From Bacterioplanes sp. (GTDB lineage: Bacteria; Pseudomonadota; Gammaproteobacteria; Pseudomonadales; Oceanobacteraceae): a stretch of DNA of 50,819 bases. The stretch is from contig JACUUC010000022.1 in the NCBI GenBank assembly GCA_014859445.1, positions 1-50,819 of the forward strand, read 5' to 3'. Position numbers and translations under genes: made by a program. Shown here piece after piece: positions 1 through 8,708 of the stretch (position 1 is its first letter; each line of letters opens with the position of its first letter). The notes beneath the pieces are model-generated. The model saw only the letters and a list, made by a program, of their open reading frames with translations, searched no databases and was not told where the DNA came from.

Positions 1-45
1 AGGCTTCTTTCAGCCTGACGGGTTTGCCAGCTTCGCTAGGCAAAC

Positions 46-76
46 AAAAAAACCCAGCCGAAGCTGGGTTTTTTTA
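46..76. terminator. Bidirectional Rho-independent terminator
   Basis: A perfect 8-bp stem (AACCCAGC at 51-58, GCTGGGTT at 63-70) closes a CGAA loop and is flanked by an A-run on the left and a T-run on the right, so it can end transcription in both directions. It lies just past the stop codon of the leftward malic enzyme gene. A second hairpin (GTTTGCC at 22-28 with GGCAAAC at 39-45) lies further left, beside whatever gene ends outside the window. Confidence 0.85.
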
Positions 77-88
77 TGCGCTAACCGA

Positions 89-1351
89 TTAAATATCGGC
101 TATAGACTTTAATGGGTAGTTGGCAGGCAGAGGACCCGCTGCAACACCGGTATCAATAGCAGTTTGAGCAACCGCAGTAGAGACCACACCCAGCAAGCGT
201 GAATCAACCGCTTTTGGAATGATGTACTCAGGACCGAAAGTCAACGACTCTAGACCATAAGCATCCAAGACTTCTTGCGTGACAGGCTCTTTCGCCAAAC
301 CAGCTAACGCCTTAGCAGCCGCTAATTTCATTTCTTCGTTGATGCGCTTAGCACGAACGTCTAATGCACCACGGAAAATGAATGGGAAACCAAGCACGTT
401 GTTCACTTGGTTCGGGAAGTCAGAACGACCGGTTGCCATGATGGCATCTGGACGCACTTCTTTCACGATATCCGGCATAATTTCTGGTACTGGGTTAGCA
501 CAAGCAAAGATGATTGGGTTTGGTGCCATCTTCTTGATTTGCTCACCCGTGACCATGTTTGGACCGGACAAGCCTAAGAAGATATCCGCATCGGTTAACG
601 CATCGTCAACAGTGCGCTTGTCGGTATCAACAGCAAATGCCTGCTTGTACTGGTTCAGATCTGTACGACCAGAATGGATCACACCATTACGGTCACACAT
701 GAAAATGTTTTCTGGCTTCATGCCTGCCAAAATCAACAGTTTCGAACAAGAGATGGCAGCAGCACCGGCACCCAGTACGCACATTTTTGCATCTTCAATG
801 TTCTTACCAACGATCTCCAACGCATTCAATGCACCGGCAACGGTCACAATCGCAGTACCGTGTTGGTCATCATGGAAAACAGGAATATCACACTGCTCAA
901 TCAAGGTGCGTTCGATTTCAAAACACTCAGGTGCTTTGATGTCTTCTAAATTGATACCACCGAAGGTGATCGCAATACGACGAACCGTATCAATGAACGC
1001 TTGTGGGCTTTCAGACTCAACTTCGATATCAATAGAGTCAACGCCAGCAAAACGCTTGAACAGTAAGCTTTTGCCTTCCATGACTGGCTTAGAAGCCAAA
1101 GGACCCAGATCACCCAAACCTAAAATAGCCGTACCGTCAGAGATAACCGCTACTAAGTTACCTTTTGCCGTGTACTTGTAAGCATTTTCAGGATCGGCAG
1201 CGATTTCTTTAACCGGCTCAGCCACACCTGGGCTATAAGCCAGCGATAAATCGCGAGAAGTTTGGGCTGGTTTTGTCAGCTCAATGCTGATTTTCCCTGG
1301 CTTTGGAAATTGATGATAATCCAGAGCGGCTTGTTTGAAATCTTCTGACAT
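89..1351 (-). CDS. NAD(P)-dependent malic enzyme, short form
   Basis: Oxidative decarboxylation of malate to pyruvate and CO2, a cytosolic anaplerotic step that yields NAD(P)H. The 420-residue product carries the malic N-terminal domain (LSLAYSPGVAEPV near the start, EGKSLLFKRFAGVDSIDIEV) and the NAD-binding half with GAGAAAISC, and it ends where the enterobacterial MaeB would continue into a phosphotransacetylase-like domain, so this is the short form. The open frame extends upstream to a TTG at 1390, but the family alignment begins at MSEDFKQAALDYH, so I use the ATG at 1351; an ATG at 1360 is the alternative. A bidirectional terminator follows. Cofactor preference (NAD or NADP) cannot be told from sequence alone. 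Confidence 0.93.
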   Translation of the reverse strand: MSEDFKQAALDYHQFPKPGKISIELTKPAQTSRDLSLAYSPGVAEPVKEIAADPENAYKYTAKGNLVAVISDGTAILGLGDLGPLASKPVMEGKSLLFKRFAGVDSIDIEVESESPQAFIDTVRRIAITFGGINLEDIKAPECFEIERTLIEQCDIPVFHDDQHGTAIVTVAGALNALEIVGKNIEDAKMCVLGAGAAAISCSKLLILAGMKPENIFMCDRNGVIHSGRTDLNQYKQAFAVDTDKRTVDDALTDADIFLGLSGPNMVTGEQIKKMAPNPIIFACANPVPEIMPDIVKEVRPDAIMATGRSDFPNQVNNVLGFPFIFRGALDVRAKRINEEMKLAAAKALAGLAKEPVTQEVLDAYGLESLTFGPEYIIPKAVDSRLLGVVSTAVAQTAIDTGVAAGPLPANYPLKSIADI

Positions 1352-1541
1352 AGTGCTCATCCAGTCTTTGTCGCTAGTGTATAAAACCAACTGATACCGA
1401 CGAGTTCGCTGAATATCTCGCGACCAAAATCGGGTACAGAGGCATAAAGGCCGTACTTAATAGCAAAATTTCGACAAAGATGCCACTAAAACCCTATTTT
1501 GGTGCGCTTTTCTTTGTGCTAGCGCGCCGCCAGTAACAGAA

Positions 1542-2870
1542 TCATTCCGCCATCGTACGAGGGATTCTTAACAATACTGACAAGCCAGGATGCGTATTCA
1601 TTAAGGTAATGTCGCCACCATGCAATTCCACGACCCGTTTGACTAAACTCAAACCTAAGCCATAACCACCACTGGCATGATCACGAGCAGGATCTACTTG
1701 AAAGAATGGATCGAATACACGAGCCATTAGCGCTTCCGGCATACCGGGGCCTTGATCACCAATTGCAATCTCCACCCGATCAGACTGAAGACCCACACAA
1801 ATCGCTAATGCGCTTTCTGCAGGAGCAAAACGAATGGCATTGCGTAAAATATTATCAAACGCGCGCTGAATGAGTGGCCAATCCCAATAAGCTAACACGT
1901 CATCATTTGGCAGAGACAGTCGATAACGCAATGATTTTGCCTCCATTTCCAACTCCGCTTCGGTGCACCAGCGTTGCAAGCAGGCCGACACCGATTCGAC
2001 GGAGCGATTGATCTGACCTACGTCTTGCTGCAATCGCGCCAAATCCAAAATATCCGCAATCAGATCATTCACTTGTTCGGCAGCCCGCTCAATTCGCGCA
2101 TGCTCTGCCACCAAATTGCGTTCAATGTCTTTATGGCGCGCTAGCCCGAGGGCAATTTGCAGCCGTGTTAGAGGAGAGCGTAATTCATGCGACACATCAC
2201 GCAGTAGCTGCTGATGACTCACCAGCAAGCGCTGCAATCCATGGCTCATCGCCGTCACTTCACGAGCCAGCTGCCCCATGTCATCGCGCCGCTGACAATC
2301 TTGCGCAATGGCTGCTAATGAAAAATCCCCGACTGCAATTTGACGCAAGGTTGCCTGCAAGCGCTGAATCGGTCGGCTCACATACCAAGCCAGTAAAAAG
2401 CACAATAACGTGACCACTCCTCCCATCATCAACGGCATGAGCCACAACGCACGATCATCGAACATCAACCGCCACTGACGTGGATTTGCGGCCAAATAGA
2501 CAAAGTCCTCTCGCACCAGGGGGCCTATCAGTACTAACCCACGCTCATGCCCCCACAATACGCGCTCTTGCTCAATGGCCTGATCGACAAATCGCTCCAT
2601 ATCATAAGGAAGATGAGTCATATCTCGACGATCGACAGCAATCAGGTTCCAGCCCGCCTTTAATGGCTGCCAAAGGCGCCGTTGTTCCGCCAAAATAGGG
2701 GGATGACGGTCGATAAGGCGTAATAACAACCCTTGCTCTCGACCATGCGCTTCCCGCACATTGGGGGTTTGTAACCACCACGTGGTAGCCGCCCCTGTGG
2801 CGACGGCAACCAATAGAATCAACCAAAACCCGAGAAACATGCGCAGAAATAACGAATGAAACCAGCGCAC
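1542..2870 (-). CDS. cpxA: CpxA-like envelope-stress sensor histidine kinase
   Basis: Inner-membrane sensor kinase, 442 residues. It has a membrane segment at residues 8-30, a periplasmic domain of about 110 residues, a second membrane segment near 143-165, a HAMP linker (RPIQRLQATLRQIAVGDF), a HisKA domain with phospho-acceptor His228 in LRDVSHELRSPLTRLQ, and an ATPase domain with N-box NILRNAIRFA and G-boxes DQGPGMP and GYGLGLSLVKR. The HisKA and ATPase sequences resemble CpxA closely. The start is a GTG one base after the TGA of the response regulator, with AGGG eight bases upstream, so the two genes are translationally coupled. Alternative name: a generic OmpR-partner kinase such as AmgS. 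Confidence 0.88.
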   Translation of the reverse strand: MRWFHSLFLRMFLGFWLILLVAVATGAATTWWLQTPNVREAHGREQGLLLRLIDRHPPILAEQRRLWQPLKAGWNLIAVDRRDMTHLPYDMERFVDQAIEQERVLWGHERGLVLIGPLVREDFVYLAANPRQWRLMFDDRALWLMPLMMGGVVTLLCFLLAWYVSRPIQRLQATLRQIAVGDFSLAAIAQDCQRRDDMGQLAREVTAMSHGLQRLLVSHQQLLRDVSHELRSPLTRLQIALGLARHKDIERNLVAEHARIERAAEQVNDLIADILDLARLQQDVGQINRSVESVSACLQRWCTEAELEMEAKSLRYRLSLPNDDVLAYWDWPLIQRAFDNILRNAIRFAPAESALAICVGLQSDRVEIAIGDQGPGMPEALMARVFDPFFQVDPARDHASGGYGLGLSLVKRVVELHGGDITLMNTHPGLSVLLRIPRTMAE

Positions 2871-2871
2871 G

Positions 2872-3567
2872 TCAATGCCCTACCAGCAAATAACCACGAC
2901 CACGAACCGTTTTAATCCAATCACTGCCATCGTCACGCTTACCTAACTTTTTCCGCACGTTGCTGACATGCATATCGATGGATCGATCGTACGCCATCAA
3001 CGACCGGCCGAGAGCGGCTTGCGCCAGAGTGTCTTTATCCACCAAAACGCCCGGATGCTCGAGCAAACAACACAACACCCCAAATTCCGCTCCCGTAAGG
3101 TCGATTGTCTGATTGGCACGCGTGACGGTTAACGTACTGCGATCCAACCGTAGGTCATCGACTTGCAATACGGGACTGGGTACCAACGGTGTAGCACCAG
3201 AGTACGACACACGCCGTAACAGCGCGTTAATACGAGCCACCAGCTCATGATGATGATACGGTTTTGCGATGTAATCATCCGCTCCATGTTCCAACCCTAG
3301 AACGCGATCAATACTCTCACCGCGGGCAGTCAACATAATCACGGGCAGCGAAGAACGGTCACGTAAGCGTCGCAACACATCAAAGCCATTCACTGTCGGC
3401 AGCATCACATCCAATAATAATAGGTCAAAATCACCCGACAATGCCGCGGCCAGACCTCGTTCGCCATCGTATTCGGCACTGACCTGAAAACCCTCCAGTG
3501 TCAAATATTCTTGCAACAACTCCACCAGCTCACGATCGTCATCGACCAATAAAATACGATTCACCAT
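2872..3567 (-). CDS. cpxR: CpxR-like response regulator (OmpR family)
   Basis: DNA-binding response regulator of 231 residues. The receiver domain has the acidic pair DDD at 9-11, phospho-acceptor Asp53 in LLLLDVMLP, the conserved Thr in MLTARG and the Lys in IAKPYHHHELVARI. The C-terminal winged helix (LTGAEFGVLCCLLEHPG through RSIDMHVSNVRKKLG to VRGRGYLL) is OmpR type. It is phosphorylated by the kinase encoded one base downstream. A CpxR-box-like direct repeat lies about 60 bases upstream (3626-3640), consistent with autoregulation and supporting the Cpx assignment. No cpxP-like gene is visible nearby. Confidence 0.9.
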   Translation of the reverse strand: MVNRILLVDDDRELVELLQEYLTLEGFQVSAEYDGERGLAAALSGDFDLLLLDVMLPTVNGFDVLRRLRDRSSLPVIMLTARGESIDRVLGLEHGADDYIAKPYHHHELVARINALLRRVSYSGATPLVPSPVLQVDDLRLDRSTLTVTRANQTIDLTGAEFGVLCCLLEHPGVLVDKDTLAQAALGRSLMAYDRSIDMHVSNVRKKLGKRDDGSDWIKTVRGRGYLLVGH

Positions 3568-3625
3568 CCACCTCGATCGTTTGTTTCAGACAGAGTAAAA
3601 GGCAATGACGGCAATGCCCACACTC

Positions 3626-3648
3626 TTTACGATTCCTTACCCTGTTAC
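3626..3648 (-). promoter_or_regulatory. Candidate CpxR box upstream of cpxR
   Basis: Read on the minus strand, this stretch is GTAAC-AGG-GTAAG-GAATC-GTAAA. The last two pentamers match the CpxR consensus GTAAA-N5-GTAAA at nine of ten positions, and a third GTAA-type pentamer precedes them. The site lies in the only gap upstream of cpxR. The match is seen in the sequence; binding is inferred. Confidence 0.65.
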
Positions 3649-3664
3649 ACACGATCGCTCGCGG

Positions 3665-4687
3665 TTAATGATCCAACAAAGTCGCTACCCAACGCGTATT
3701 CGGCGCGGTTTCCAATGCAATTTTTACCACCATCGTCAGCGGTATCGACAACAGCATACCGACAGGCCCCAACACCCAGCCCCAAAAGACCAACGATAAA
3801 AACACCACCAATGTGGACAAGCCCAACGAACGCCCCATCAATCGAGGCTCAATGATATTGCCAAACAGCGTATTCACCAGCACAAAAACCCCGGTGGTAA
3901 GCAACGCTCCGCCAAAACCTAATTGAATTAAAGCAATCAACACCGCAGGAACCGCGGCAATGATTGATCCAATATTGGGAATGTAATTCAGTAAAAACGC
4001 GATCAATCCCCATAACGCGGCATAATCGACACCAATCCAAGCCAGCAGTAATCCCACCGTCAATCCCGTACCGGCACTCATCAGTGTTTTCATGGCCAAG
4101 TACTGCTGCACCGAACGACTAAAGCGCGAGAAATGGTGAAATGCATGGGTTTCCTCACCAAAAGCGCGTTTGATTTTTGCCGGAAAACCCGACGCCTCCA
4201 ACAAAATGAACACCACAGTAAACAGAATTAAAAATGTATTTGTCAGCACATTCCCTAGACCGGTAAACACACTGGCCACCATTTTGATCACCGCATTCGG
4301 ATTGATGTACTCCGTCAGCATTTCTTGCGCCACCGTAATACCAAACGACTCCAGCCGAGTAATGATCTGTACGAGCAATACCTGTAATTGCTGCTCATAG
4401 CGTGGCATATCCAAATAGAAGGCATTTAAGGTACGACCAACAACCGTGACCAACCCCGTACCTATCAGAATTAACAACAATAAAAGCAGCAATACCGCCA
4501 AAATGGTGGGTACTCGTCGTATGACCAACGCACGCATCACAGGAGCCGATAAAATGGCGATGAATACCGCCAACAAGAACGGAATTAAAATGCTGGCAGC
4601 ACTCTTGATTCCCGCCACCACAATCACAAAAGCCGCACAGGCAACCAGTAATTGCGTGACAAAAGGGGATGATGTCGTTCGTGTCAT
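3665..4687 (-). CDS. AI-2E family transporter (PerM/TqsA-like permease)
   Basis: Polytopic inner-membrane protein of 340 residues with paired N-terminal hydrophobic helices (LLVACAAFVIVVAGI, ILIPFLLAVFIAILSAP), a central amphipathic region, and a C-terminal block of helices containing the family pattern PNIGSIIAAVPAVLIAL and GNIIEPRLMGRSLGLSTLVVF. The family includes TqsA, an exporter of autoinducer-2, and PerM, of unknown substrate; the substrate here cannot be predicted. The open frame extends to 4759, but the ATG at 4687 has an AGGAA ribosome-binding site and gives the normal N-terminus. It is followed by the cpxRA pair in the same direction, with the CpxR-box-like site in between. Confidence 0.87.
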   Translation of the reverse strand: MTRTTSSPFVTQLLVACAAFVIVVAGIKSAASILIPFLLAVFIAILSAPVMRALVIRRVPTILAVLLLLLLLILIGTGLVTVVGRTLNAFYLDMPRYEQQLQVLLVQIITRLESFGITVAQEMLTEYINPNAVIKMVASVFTGLGNVLTNTFLILFTVVFILLEASGFPAKIKRAFGEETHAFHHFSRFSRSVQQYLAMKTLMSAGTGLTVGLLLAWIGVDYAALWGLIAFLLNYIPNIGSIIAAVPAVLIALIQLGFGGALLTTGVFVLVNTLFGNIIEPRLMGRSLGLSTLVVFLSLVFWGWVLGPVGMLLSIPLTMVVKIALETAPNTRWVATLLDH

Positions 4688-4746
4688 AAGAGAATTCCTA
4701 ATATCGATGGACGCAACATAGGCTGCTTTTTTTTTAATTACAATGC

Positions 4747-4775
4747 TTGATCCGCTCACCGGATATGGTTACTAT
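4747..4775 (+). promoter_or_regulatory. Candidate sigma-70 promoter of tRNA-Leu
   Basis: TTGATC at 4747-4752 and TACTAT at 4770-4775 are separated by an ideal 17 bases, followed by a GC-rich discriminator (GCGTCGCC) of the kind seen at stringently controlled stable-RNA promoters. The tRNA begins 14 bases after the -10 box. Confidence 0.6.
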
Positions 4776-4789
4776 GCGTCGCCTGATGC

Positions 4790-4874
4790 GCGGAAGTGGT
4801 GAAATTGGTAGACACGCTGGATTTAGGTTCCAGTGCCGCAAGGTGTGAGAGTTCGAGTCTCTCCTTCCGCACCA
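4790..4874 (+). tRNA. tRNA-Leu (anticodon UAG)
   Basis: An 85-base class II tRNA. The acceptor stem pairs GCGGAAG (4790-4796) with CTTCCGC (4864-4870), followed by discriminator A and an encoded CCA. The anticodon stem CTGGA/TCCAG encloses the loop TTTAGGT, giving anticodon TAG at 4824-4826, which reads CUA. There is a long variable arm and a GTTCGAGTC T-loop. It is transcribed toward lrgA, whose start is only 35 bases beyond the CCA. Confidence 0.97.
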
Positions 4875-4909
4875 ACACTCAACAAGAGTGAGCTTTCAGG
4901 AACATTGCC

Positions 4910-5245
4910 ATGCAAGGTCTTCTCATCCTGCTGTTTTTTCTTCTCCTTGGCACTGTGTTTCAATTTCTCTTCTCATTACCGATACCGGCATCCATCCTCG
5001 GTATGTTATTGCTATTAGCTGCGTTAATGTTACGTGGCCGAATTCCCGACAGCCTTGTGCAAATCAGTAAAACCTTATCGCCATTACTTCCGCTGTTTCT
5101 GATCCCTGTCAGCGCCGGCATTGTCACCCAAACAACCATTCTGAGTGAACACGGGCTAGTACTGCTGGCGATCCTAACGGTGAGCTTAATTCCTGGCATA
5201 CTGGTCTGTGCATTGATCATGCGCCTCTGGGCTCGTTCATCATGA
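4910..5245 (+). CDS. lrgA: LrgA/CidA family holin-like membrane protein
   Basis: Small hydrophobic protein of 111 residues with about four membrane helices and the family block LPIPASILGMLLLLAALML. The family modulates murein hydrolase activity and programmed lysis in Gram-positive bacteria, and in some organisms takes part in pyruvate uptake; the role in this bacterium is unknown. An AGGAA ribosome-binding site lies seven bases before the ATG. The last four bases (ATGA) overlap the start of lrgB. There is no strong terminator between the tRNA and this gene. Confidence 0.87.
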   Translation: MQGLLILLFFLLLGTVFQFLFSLPIPASILGMLLLLAALMLRGRIPDSLVQISKTLSPLLPLFLIPVSAGIVTQTTILSEHGLVLLAILTVSLIPGILVCALIMRLWARSS

Positions 5246-5937
5246 CCAGCACACTCACCGCCCTACTCAATCTTCCATTGTTTTGGGCAACGCTGACGAT
5301 TGCCGCCTTTTATGTTGGTCAACAACTATACCGCTTGAGCAACAACCATGTGCTTATCCCTCCCATTTTAACGGGATTATTATTGGTCGTTATGGCCATA
5401 GAACTGAGCCAAACGCCATTTTCGGTGTACATGCAAGGCGGTGATTATCTGCATCAGTGGCTTGGCCCTGTGGTCGTGATGTTAGCCATCCCGCTGTATC
5501 AACATATAACGACCATGCGCCAACAATGGTTGCGAATCATACTCGCCGTGACACTCGGCAGCGCAACCACCGTTGCTTGCGCCATGGCCTTAGCCTACTG
5601 GTGGATTGGTGATGACATCATTACCCGCACCATGGCGACCAAATCCATTACCACCCCGGTCGCCATCGCCATCAGCGAACAAGTTGGCGGCATCAGTGCA
5701 CTGGCATCAGCCTTTGTGATCGCCACGGGAATAATTGGTGCCATCTTGATTCCTATTGTGTTAAAAGTCAGTGGGGTTACTCATGCACCCACCATTGGTT
5801 TAACATTGGGTGTCTGTGCTCACGCGGTCGGTACTGGTCGAGCGCTCGAGCTAGGGCAAGAACAAGCCGCTTACGCAGCCATGGCCATGACCTTAACCGC
5901 CACCTTTCATGCCATGGTATTACCTTGGCTGCTATAG
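5242..5937 (+). CDS. lrgB: LrgB/CidB family membrane protein
   Basis: Partner of lrgA, 231 residues and strongly hydrophobic, with the LrgB landmarks NHVLIPPILTGLLLVV, LGPVVVMLAIPLY, ATKSITTPVAIAISEQVGG and THAPTIGLTLGVCAHAVGTGRALE. It starts inside the lrgA stop (ATGA), so the two are translationally coupled and probably form one membrane complex. The next gene is a hybrid sensor kinase rather than the LytSR pair that controls lrgAB in Firmicutes. The family is clear; the physiological role is not. Confidence 0.9.
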   Translation: MTSTLTALLNLPLFWATLTIAAFYVGQQLYRLSNNHVLIPPILTGLLLVVMAIELSQTPFSVYMQGGDYLHQWLGPVVVMLAIPLYQHITTMRQQWLRIILAVTLGSATTVACAMALAYWWIGDDIITRTMATKSITTPVAIAISEQVGGISALASAFVIATGIIGAILIPIVLKVSGVTHAPTIGLTLGVCAHAVGTGRALELGQEQAAYAAMAMTLTATFHAMVLPWLL

Positions 5938-5975
5938 CAATGACTGACTTCTAATCGCAACGCAAAGGACGGCCA

Positions 5976-8090
5976 ATGAATCGACCAAGCAACTATCTGC
6001 GCTTTGTCACCGCTGCGGTGATTACCAGTAGCGTTGTCGTGGTCACCGCCGCCATCAATGTTGACCATCTGGCCATCTGGCCGGCATTGGCGAACATTGT
6101 GTTACTACTCGTTCTCATTGCGTTATTGATCTTAAATGTGGTCAAACCATTACAAGATACCTTGTCGCGACAAAGCGTTCAGCACCGCCTAAGTTGGGAG
6201 CATATGAGCGGCATTGCCGTACAGCTGACAAATAACCATTTTATTCTGGACGCAAACCCTGGCTTTCAACAAATTTTTGCCAATGAAGACGGTCATCGAC
6301 TGTTGGATTTTATACCCGCCGCTGAACGCACTACCGTTGTCGGTTATTTACAACTCGCACGCGACAGTCATCGCATGGTCGACTTTGAATGCACCTTAAT
6401 TGACCAACAAGGCGAGCACCGCCGCTGGGCACTGCATGCTAAGCCGTGGCAAATTGGCGATCGAGAATATCTATTACTCACTGGTGATGACATCAGTAAG
6501 CGCCATCGCATGGAGCAAGACCTGCGCGCCGAACAACACCGCGTGAGCACGTACATTGACGCCATGCAAACCTTACTGATTATCTGTGATCGAGGGGGTT
6601 TGATTACCCGTATTAATCAACAAGCACAATCGCTATTGCAGATGCCCGAAACACAGTTACTGCAGCGGCCCATTAGCCACATCGTGCCAGCTCATCATCG
6701 CCCGCAACTGGAACAGCAATGGCAACAATTATTGCGCAGTGAGCCCACCAGCATCTCGGTTGAATACCCCCTTCAATCCTCTTCCGGAAAACAATTCATC
6801 ATCAGCTGGCGCATTACCCACGTGCAAATCGACAGCCAAGGACAAACCGAATTTTTACTCGCCGGATTAGACATCACCGAATCGGTTGCCAATCGACAAG
6901 CACTCGAAACCGCCAATCAGCGCATTCGTGAAGCGTTGAATCAGGCTGAGCAAGCCAACCGCAGTAAATCCATTTTCTTAGCCAATATGAGTCACGAGAT
7001 TCGTACCCCGATGAGTGGTATTTTGGGTGCTGCCGAGCTGCTACTGGACAAAAATCTCGACCAAGAACAGCGCAACTACATCGATATCATCTATAAATCC
7101 TCGCAGTCACTGCTCGATATCATCAATGACATATTGGATCTGTCTAAAATTGAATCAGGCAGACTCGAAGTCGAACTCATTCCATTCGATCTCAACCATC
7201 TGATGAGTGAATTGTTTCAACTGTTCAATGATCAGGCGCGCAATAAAGGCATTACCTTAGTGTATCAATACCAAGGCGAACTCCCCACGCAATGGCTAGG
7301 TGACGCCAAGCGTATTCGGCAAATTCTGACCAACCTGATCAGTAATGCCATTAAGTTTACCGAGCATGGTCAAGTCACGATGAGTGTCAATGGCCATGCT
7401 CTCAATGCACCTCAATATGGCATTAACATTGCCATCAATGACAGTGGCATTGGCATTGCGAATAACAAACAAGAGGATATTTTCTCGCCATTCAAACAAG
7501 CTGACAGTAGCACCAGTCGACATTATGGTGGCACAGGCTTAGGACTCACCATCAGTCGCAAACTCGCCAATGCCATGCAAGGTGAAATCGCCGTACAATC
7601 TCAGCTAGGTCAAGGCAGCACGTTTACCTTAACGCTACCCTTAATTGCCGACCATTATCCGCTCGACGTCGTCGCGCCAAGCGAAAACCATCACAACATG
7701 CCATTGCGTGGCCGAGTGTTATTGGCAGAAGACAACAGCGTCAATCAACGCGTTGCTGCAAAAATGCTGCAGCGCCTAGGATTGGACTACGAACTGGCCA
7801 ACAATGGTGAACAAGCCGTCAAAGCCGCACTGGCCGATCCCTTTGATTTAATTCTGATGGACATCAACATGCCGATTATGGACGGCATTCAAGCAACACA
7901 ACATTTACGCGATATGGGTGGCGTACTTGGACAAATTCCCATCGTTGCACTGACCGCCAATGCCATGCTCGAAGACAAACAACGATGCCTAGAAGCCGGG
8001 ATGAATGGATTCATTAGCAAACCCATTCGACTGGAACAATTACGCGAAGAAATAGCCAAGCACGTTGCGCAACCGCGTATCAATCATTAA
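5976..8090 (+). CDS. Hybrid sensor histidine kinase (2 TM - PAS - PAS - HisKA - HATPase - REC)
   Basis: Membrane-bound hybrid kinase of 704 residues. Two membrane helices (about 10-28 and 35-56) with almost no periplasmic loop are followed by two PAS domains (about 75-175 and 185-305), a coiled coil, a HisKA domain with His340 in FLANMSHEIRTPMSG, an ATPase domain with NLISNAIKF, DSGIGI and GGTGLGLTISRKL, and a C-terminal receiver domain with phospho-acceptor Asp629 in LILMDINMPIMDG. There is no histidine phosphotransfer domain, so a separate one is needed to pass the phosphate on. It lies 38 bases after lrgB with an AAAGGA ribosome-binding site, so it may be co-transcribed with lrgAB. The short loop suggests that the PAS domains, not a periplasmic domain, receive the signal. 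The 3' end overlaps nudE by 11 bases, tail to tail. Confidence 0.9.
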   Translation: MNRPSNYLRFVTAAVITSSVVVVTAAINVDHLAIWPALANIVLLLVLIALLILNVVKPLQDTLSRQSVQHRLSWEHMSGIAVQLTNNHFILDANPGFQQIFANEDGHRLLDFIPAAERTTVVGYLQLARDSHRMVDFECTLIDQQGEHRRWALHAKPWQIGDREYLLLTGDDISKRHRMEQDLRAEQHRVSTYIDAMQTLLIICDRGGLITRINQQAQSLLQMPETQLLQRPISHIVPAHHRPQLEQQWQQLLRSEPTSISVEYPLQSSSGKQFIISWRITHVQIDSQGQTEFLLAGLDITESVANRQALETANQRIREALNQAEQANRSKSIFLANMSHEIRTPMSGILGAAELLLDKNLDQEQRNYIDIIYKSSQSLLDIINDILDLSKIESGRLEVELIPFDLNHLMSELFQLFNDQARNKGITLVYQYQGELPTQWLGDAKRIRQILTNLISNAIKFTEHGQVTMSVNGHALNAPQYGINIAINDSGIGIANNKQEDIFSPFKQADSSTSRHYGGTGLGLTISRKLANAMQGEIAVQSQLGQGSTFTLTLPLIADHYPLDVVAPSENHHNMPLRGRVLLAEDNSVNQRVAAKMLQRLGLDYELANNGEQAVKAALADPFDLILMDINMPIMDGIQATQHLRDMGGVLGQIPIVALTANAMLEDKQRCLEAGMNGFISKPIRLEQLREEIAKHVAQPRINH

Positions 8091-8664
8091 CGACATTGGC
8101 GGCTAACAAAGTGCCTTGAAACTGCCCTTGCAAATACTGCTGTGCCAGCGCCAATCCTGCAACGGCACGACCTTCGTTAAAATCCTCACGCGCAAACAGC
8201 TCAGGCAACGCCGATAACGGCCAACGCACCAGCTCTAAGGGCTCTGGCTCATCGCCTTCTAATTGCGAGGGATACAAGTCACGCGCCAATACCAAGTCAA
8301 TCCCACCACTCATGTAGCTTGGCGACAAACTGACCTTTTTTAAATGCACAAATTCGCGTGCGGCAAAGCCAATTTCTTCTTGCAGCTCGCGATTACAGGC
8401 ATCGCGTAATGACTCACCGAGGTCAATCGCACCTTTCGGCAACGTCAAGGTATAGTCCTCAACACCACCACCGTATTCACGAATCAAGGCGACCGTCTCA
8501 TCGTCAAACAGCGCCACCACCATCACGGCACCATTGCCACCGGGCATCAAACGTTCATACGTTCGCTCAACCCCATTACTGAAACGCAACTCCAACGACT
8601 CAATACGGAACAACCGACTTTGGGCCACCAACGAACGATGTAATATTTGTGGTTTTTTATTCAT
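8080..8664 (-). CDS. nudE: ADP compounds hydrolase NudE (Nudix)
   Basis: Cytosolic Nudix hydrolase of 194 residues that in E. coli splits ADP-ribose, Ap3A and NADH. The Nudix box is complete: a Gly in KGAIDLGES, then Glu, then RELQEEIGF. The family-specific tail SPSYMSGGIDLVLARDLYPSQLEGDEPEPLE matches NudE closely. The ATG at 8664 (MNKKPQILHRS) fits the E. coli N-terminus better than the upstream extension to 8766. It is divergent from yrfG, as in the enterobacterial nudE/yrfG neighbourhood. Confidence 0.92.
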   Translation of the reverse strand: MNKKPQILHRSLVAQSRLFRIESLELRFSNGVERTYERLMPGGNGAVMVVALFDDETVALIREYGGGVEDYTLTLPKGAIDLGESLRDACNRELQEEIGFAAREFVHLKKVSLSPSYMSGGIDLVLARDLYPSQLEGDEPEPLELVRWPLSALPELFAREDFNEGRAVAGLALAQQYLQGQFQGTLLAANVVND

Positions 8665-8708
8665 GATAGGCTTGGTTTTATCAATGCACGAAAAAAGAGT
8701 ATAGACCC

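Noticed and set aside
1-45. Hairpins at the left edge as a separate small RNA
   Set aside because: They look like 3'-end structures of a neighbouring gene outside the window; nothing supports an independent RNA.
279-1181. 300-codon open frame on the + strand opposite the malic enzyme gene
   Set aside because: It is a shadow frame: the minus strand encodes a full, conserved malic enzyme, and the + product matches no family I recognise and has no ribosome-binding site.
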